Source: Amia ocellicauda
Lineage: Eukaryota > Chordata > Actinopteri > Amiiformes > Amiidae
NCBI RefSeq assembly: GCF_036373705.1
Contig: NC_089867.1
Span: 26,794,323-26,858,322, forward strand
Length of the DNA: 64,000 nucleotides
Reading direction: 5' to 3'
Numbering within the stretch: position 1 is the stretch's first letter; each line of letters starts with the position of its first letter. The translations under genes were made by a program, and so were the position numbers. Shown here piece after piece: positions 63,536-64,000 of this stretch. A model generated the notes under the pieces. It had not been told where the DNA came from. It was given only the letters and a program-made list of their open reading frames with translations, and did no database searches.

Positions 63536-63592
63536 ACATATACATATATATACACATATATATGTATATATATATATATATATGTATATATG
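63536..63592. repeat. TA/TATG-rich microsatellite
   Basis: Alternating TA interspersed with TAC and TATG units near the right edge of the window. Confidence 0.9.
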
Positions 63593-64000
63593 AACAGTTT
63601 AAACATTGCGGCTCTTGTGAAACAAAGTATGCTTCCCCTGAATAAATGACTGTGTGCATGTCTTAGAAAATAAATTTCAAGCGTGTCAAAACAGAGGCTT
63701 AGTTCGGCTTCAGTCTGTAAATGTCATTTGGGCTGGGATCTGCAGAGCTGTGGACGTCAGTCTGTGGAGCAGCTCTGTAATAACAGACGCATTTAGTCCT
63801 TTAGTATCAAAAGGCAAAAATGTAGAGTGAAATATGAACACAAACACGGGGAAAAACATGTCAATATCATAATTACATGCGTGTAACACTAAAGGAGATG
63901 CACATAACATGATCTACACACACCAGGGTATTGAGGTGTTAATTAAGAGTGGTTGCATTGCGCTAGATGCAGTTTGAGGCATTAACATTCCTCACTGCAG

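Larger units (their letters stand above)
57844..64000. other. Region upstream of the - strand claudin
   Basis: This should contain the promoter of the claudin-16-like gene. A donor-like CGAAG|GTAAGAG on the - strand at about 58706 lies in a CpG-containing patch and may end a 5' untranslated exon. Otherwise it holds the MITE-like element at 58029-58266, LINE copy 4 and a TA-rich microsatellite near 63536-63592. An open + frame after a CCCTTCTCCAG acceptor at 62410 (to the stop at 62640) is unrecognised. No IL1RAP or TMEM207 exon was recognised. Confidence 0.45.

Noticed and set aside
1..64000. Prokaryotic features: operons, CRISPR arrays, phage or plasmid origins
   Set aside because: Spliced claudin genes, microsatellites and vertebrate transposons show this is an animal nuclear genome; no spaced direct repeats were seen.

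Overview
The window is vertebrate genomic DNA, most likely from a ray-finned fish. The coding potential is split into short exons with GT-AG introns, intergenic DNA is long and AT-rich, and the interspersed elements are typical of fish: Tc1-type DNA transposons and CR1/L2-like non-LTR retrotransposon fragments ending in runs of TTCTTATG. The exact species cannot be read from the sequence.

Three genes can be reconstructed at exon level, all claudins (four-pass tight-junction proteins). (1) cldn1, + strand, 18471-29441, four coding exons, 209 aa, ending in the YV PDZ ligand. (2) cldn16 (paracellin-1), + strand, 43196-49045, five coding exons, 220 aa, ending in SRV. (3) An unassigned claudin-16-like gene, - strand, 55068-57843, five coding exons, about 227 aa, ending in KTYI. 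It is tail-to-tail with cldn16. The cldn1-cldn16 pairing matches the mammalian CLDN1-CLDN16 neighbourhood (human 3q28). Here, however, cldn1 and cldn16 point the same way, and a third claudin lies downstream.

Layout: 1-18470 is upstream, mostly non-coding DNA with a short interspersed repeat (about 924-1060), an internally deleted Tc1 element (8150-8913) and a 2.5-kb decayed LINE (13266-15765). cldn1 follows; its intron 1 holds a second LINE piece and its intron 2 a nearly intact Tc1 transposon (26666-28244) with one premature stop. 29442-43195 is non-coding as far as I can see, with a 27-unit AT microsatellite and a repeat at about 32578-32726. cldn16 then follows with a LINE 3' fragment in its last intron. 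49046-55067 separates the two convergent claudins. The - strand claudin is followed by 6 kb holding a MITE-like inverted-repeat element and an oppositely oriented LINE 3' fragment.

Functionally, claudin-1 is mainly a barrier-forming claudin and claudin-16 is linked to paracellular divalent and monovalent cation transport in mammals. All three genes share a 165-bp exon of identical phase that encodes TM2 to TM3, so the cluster probably arose by tandem duplication. The most interesting item is the third claudin, which I could not match to a named family member.
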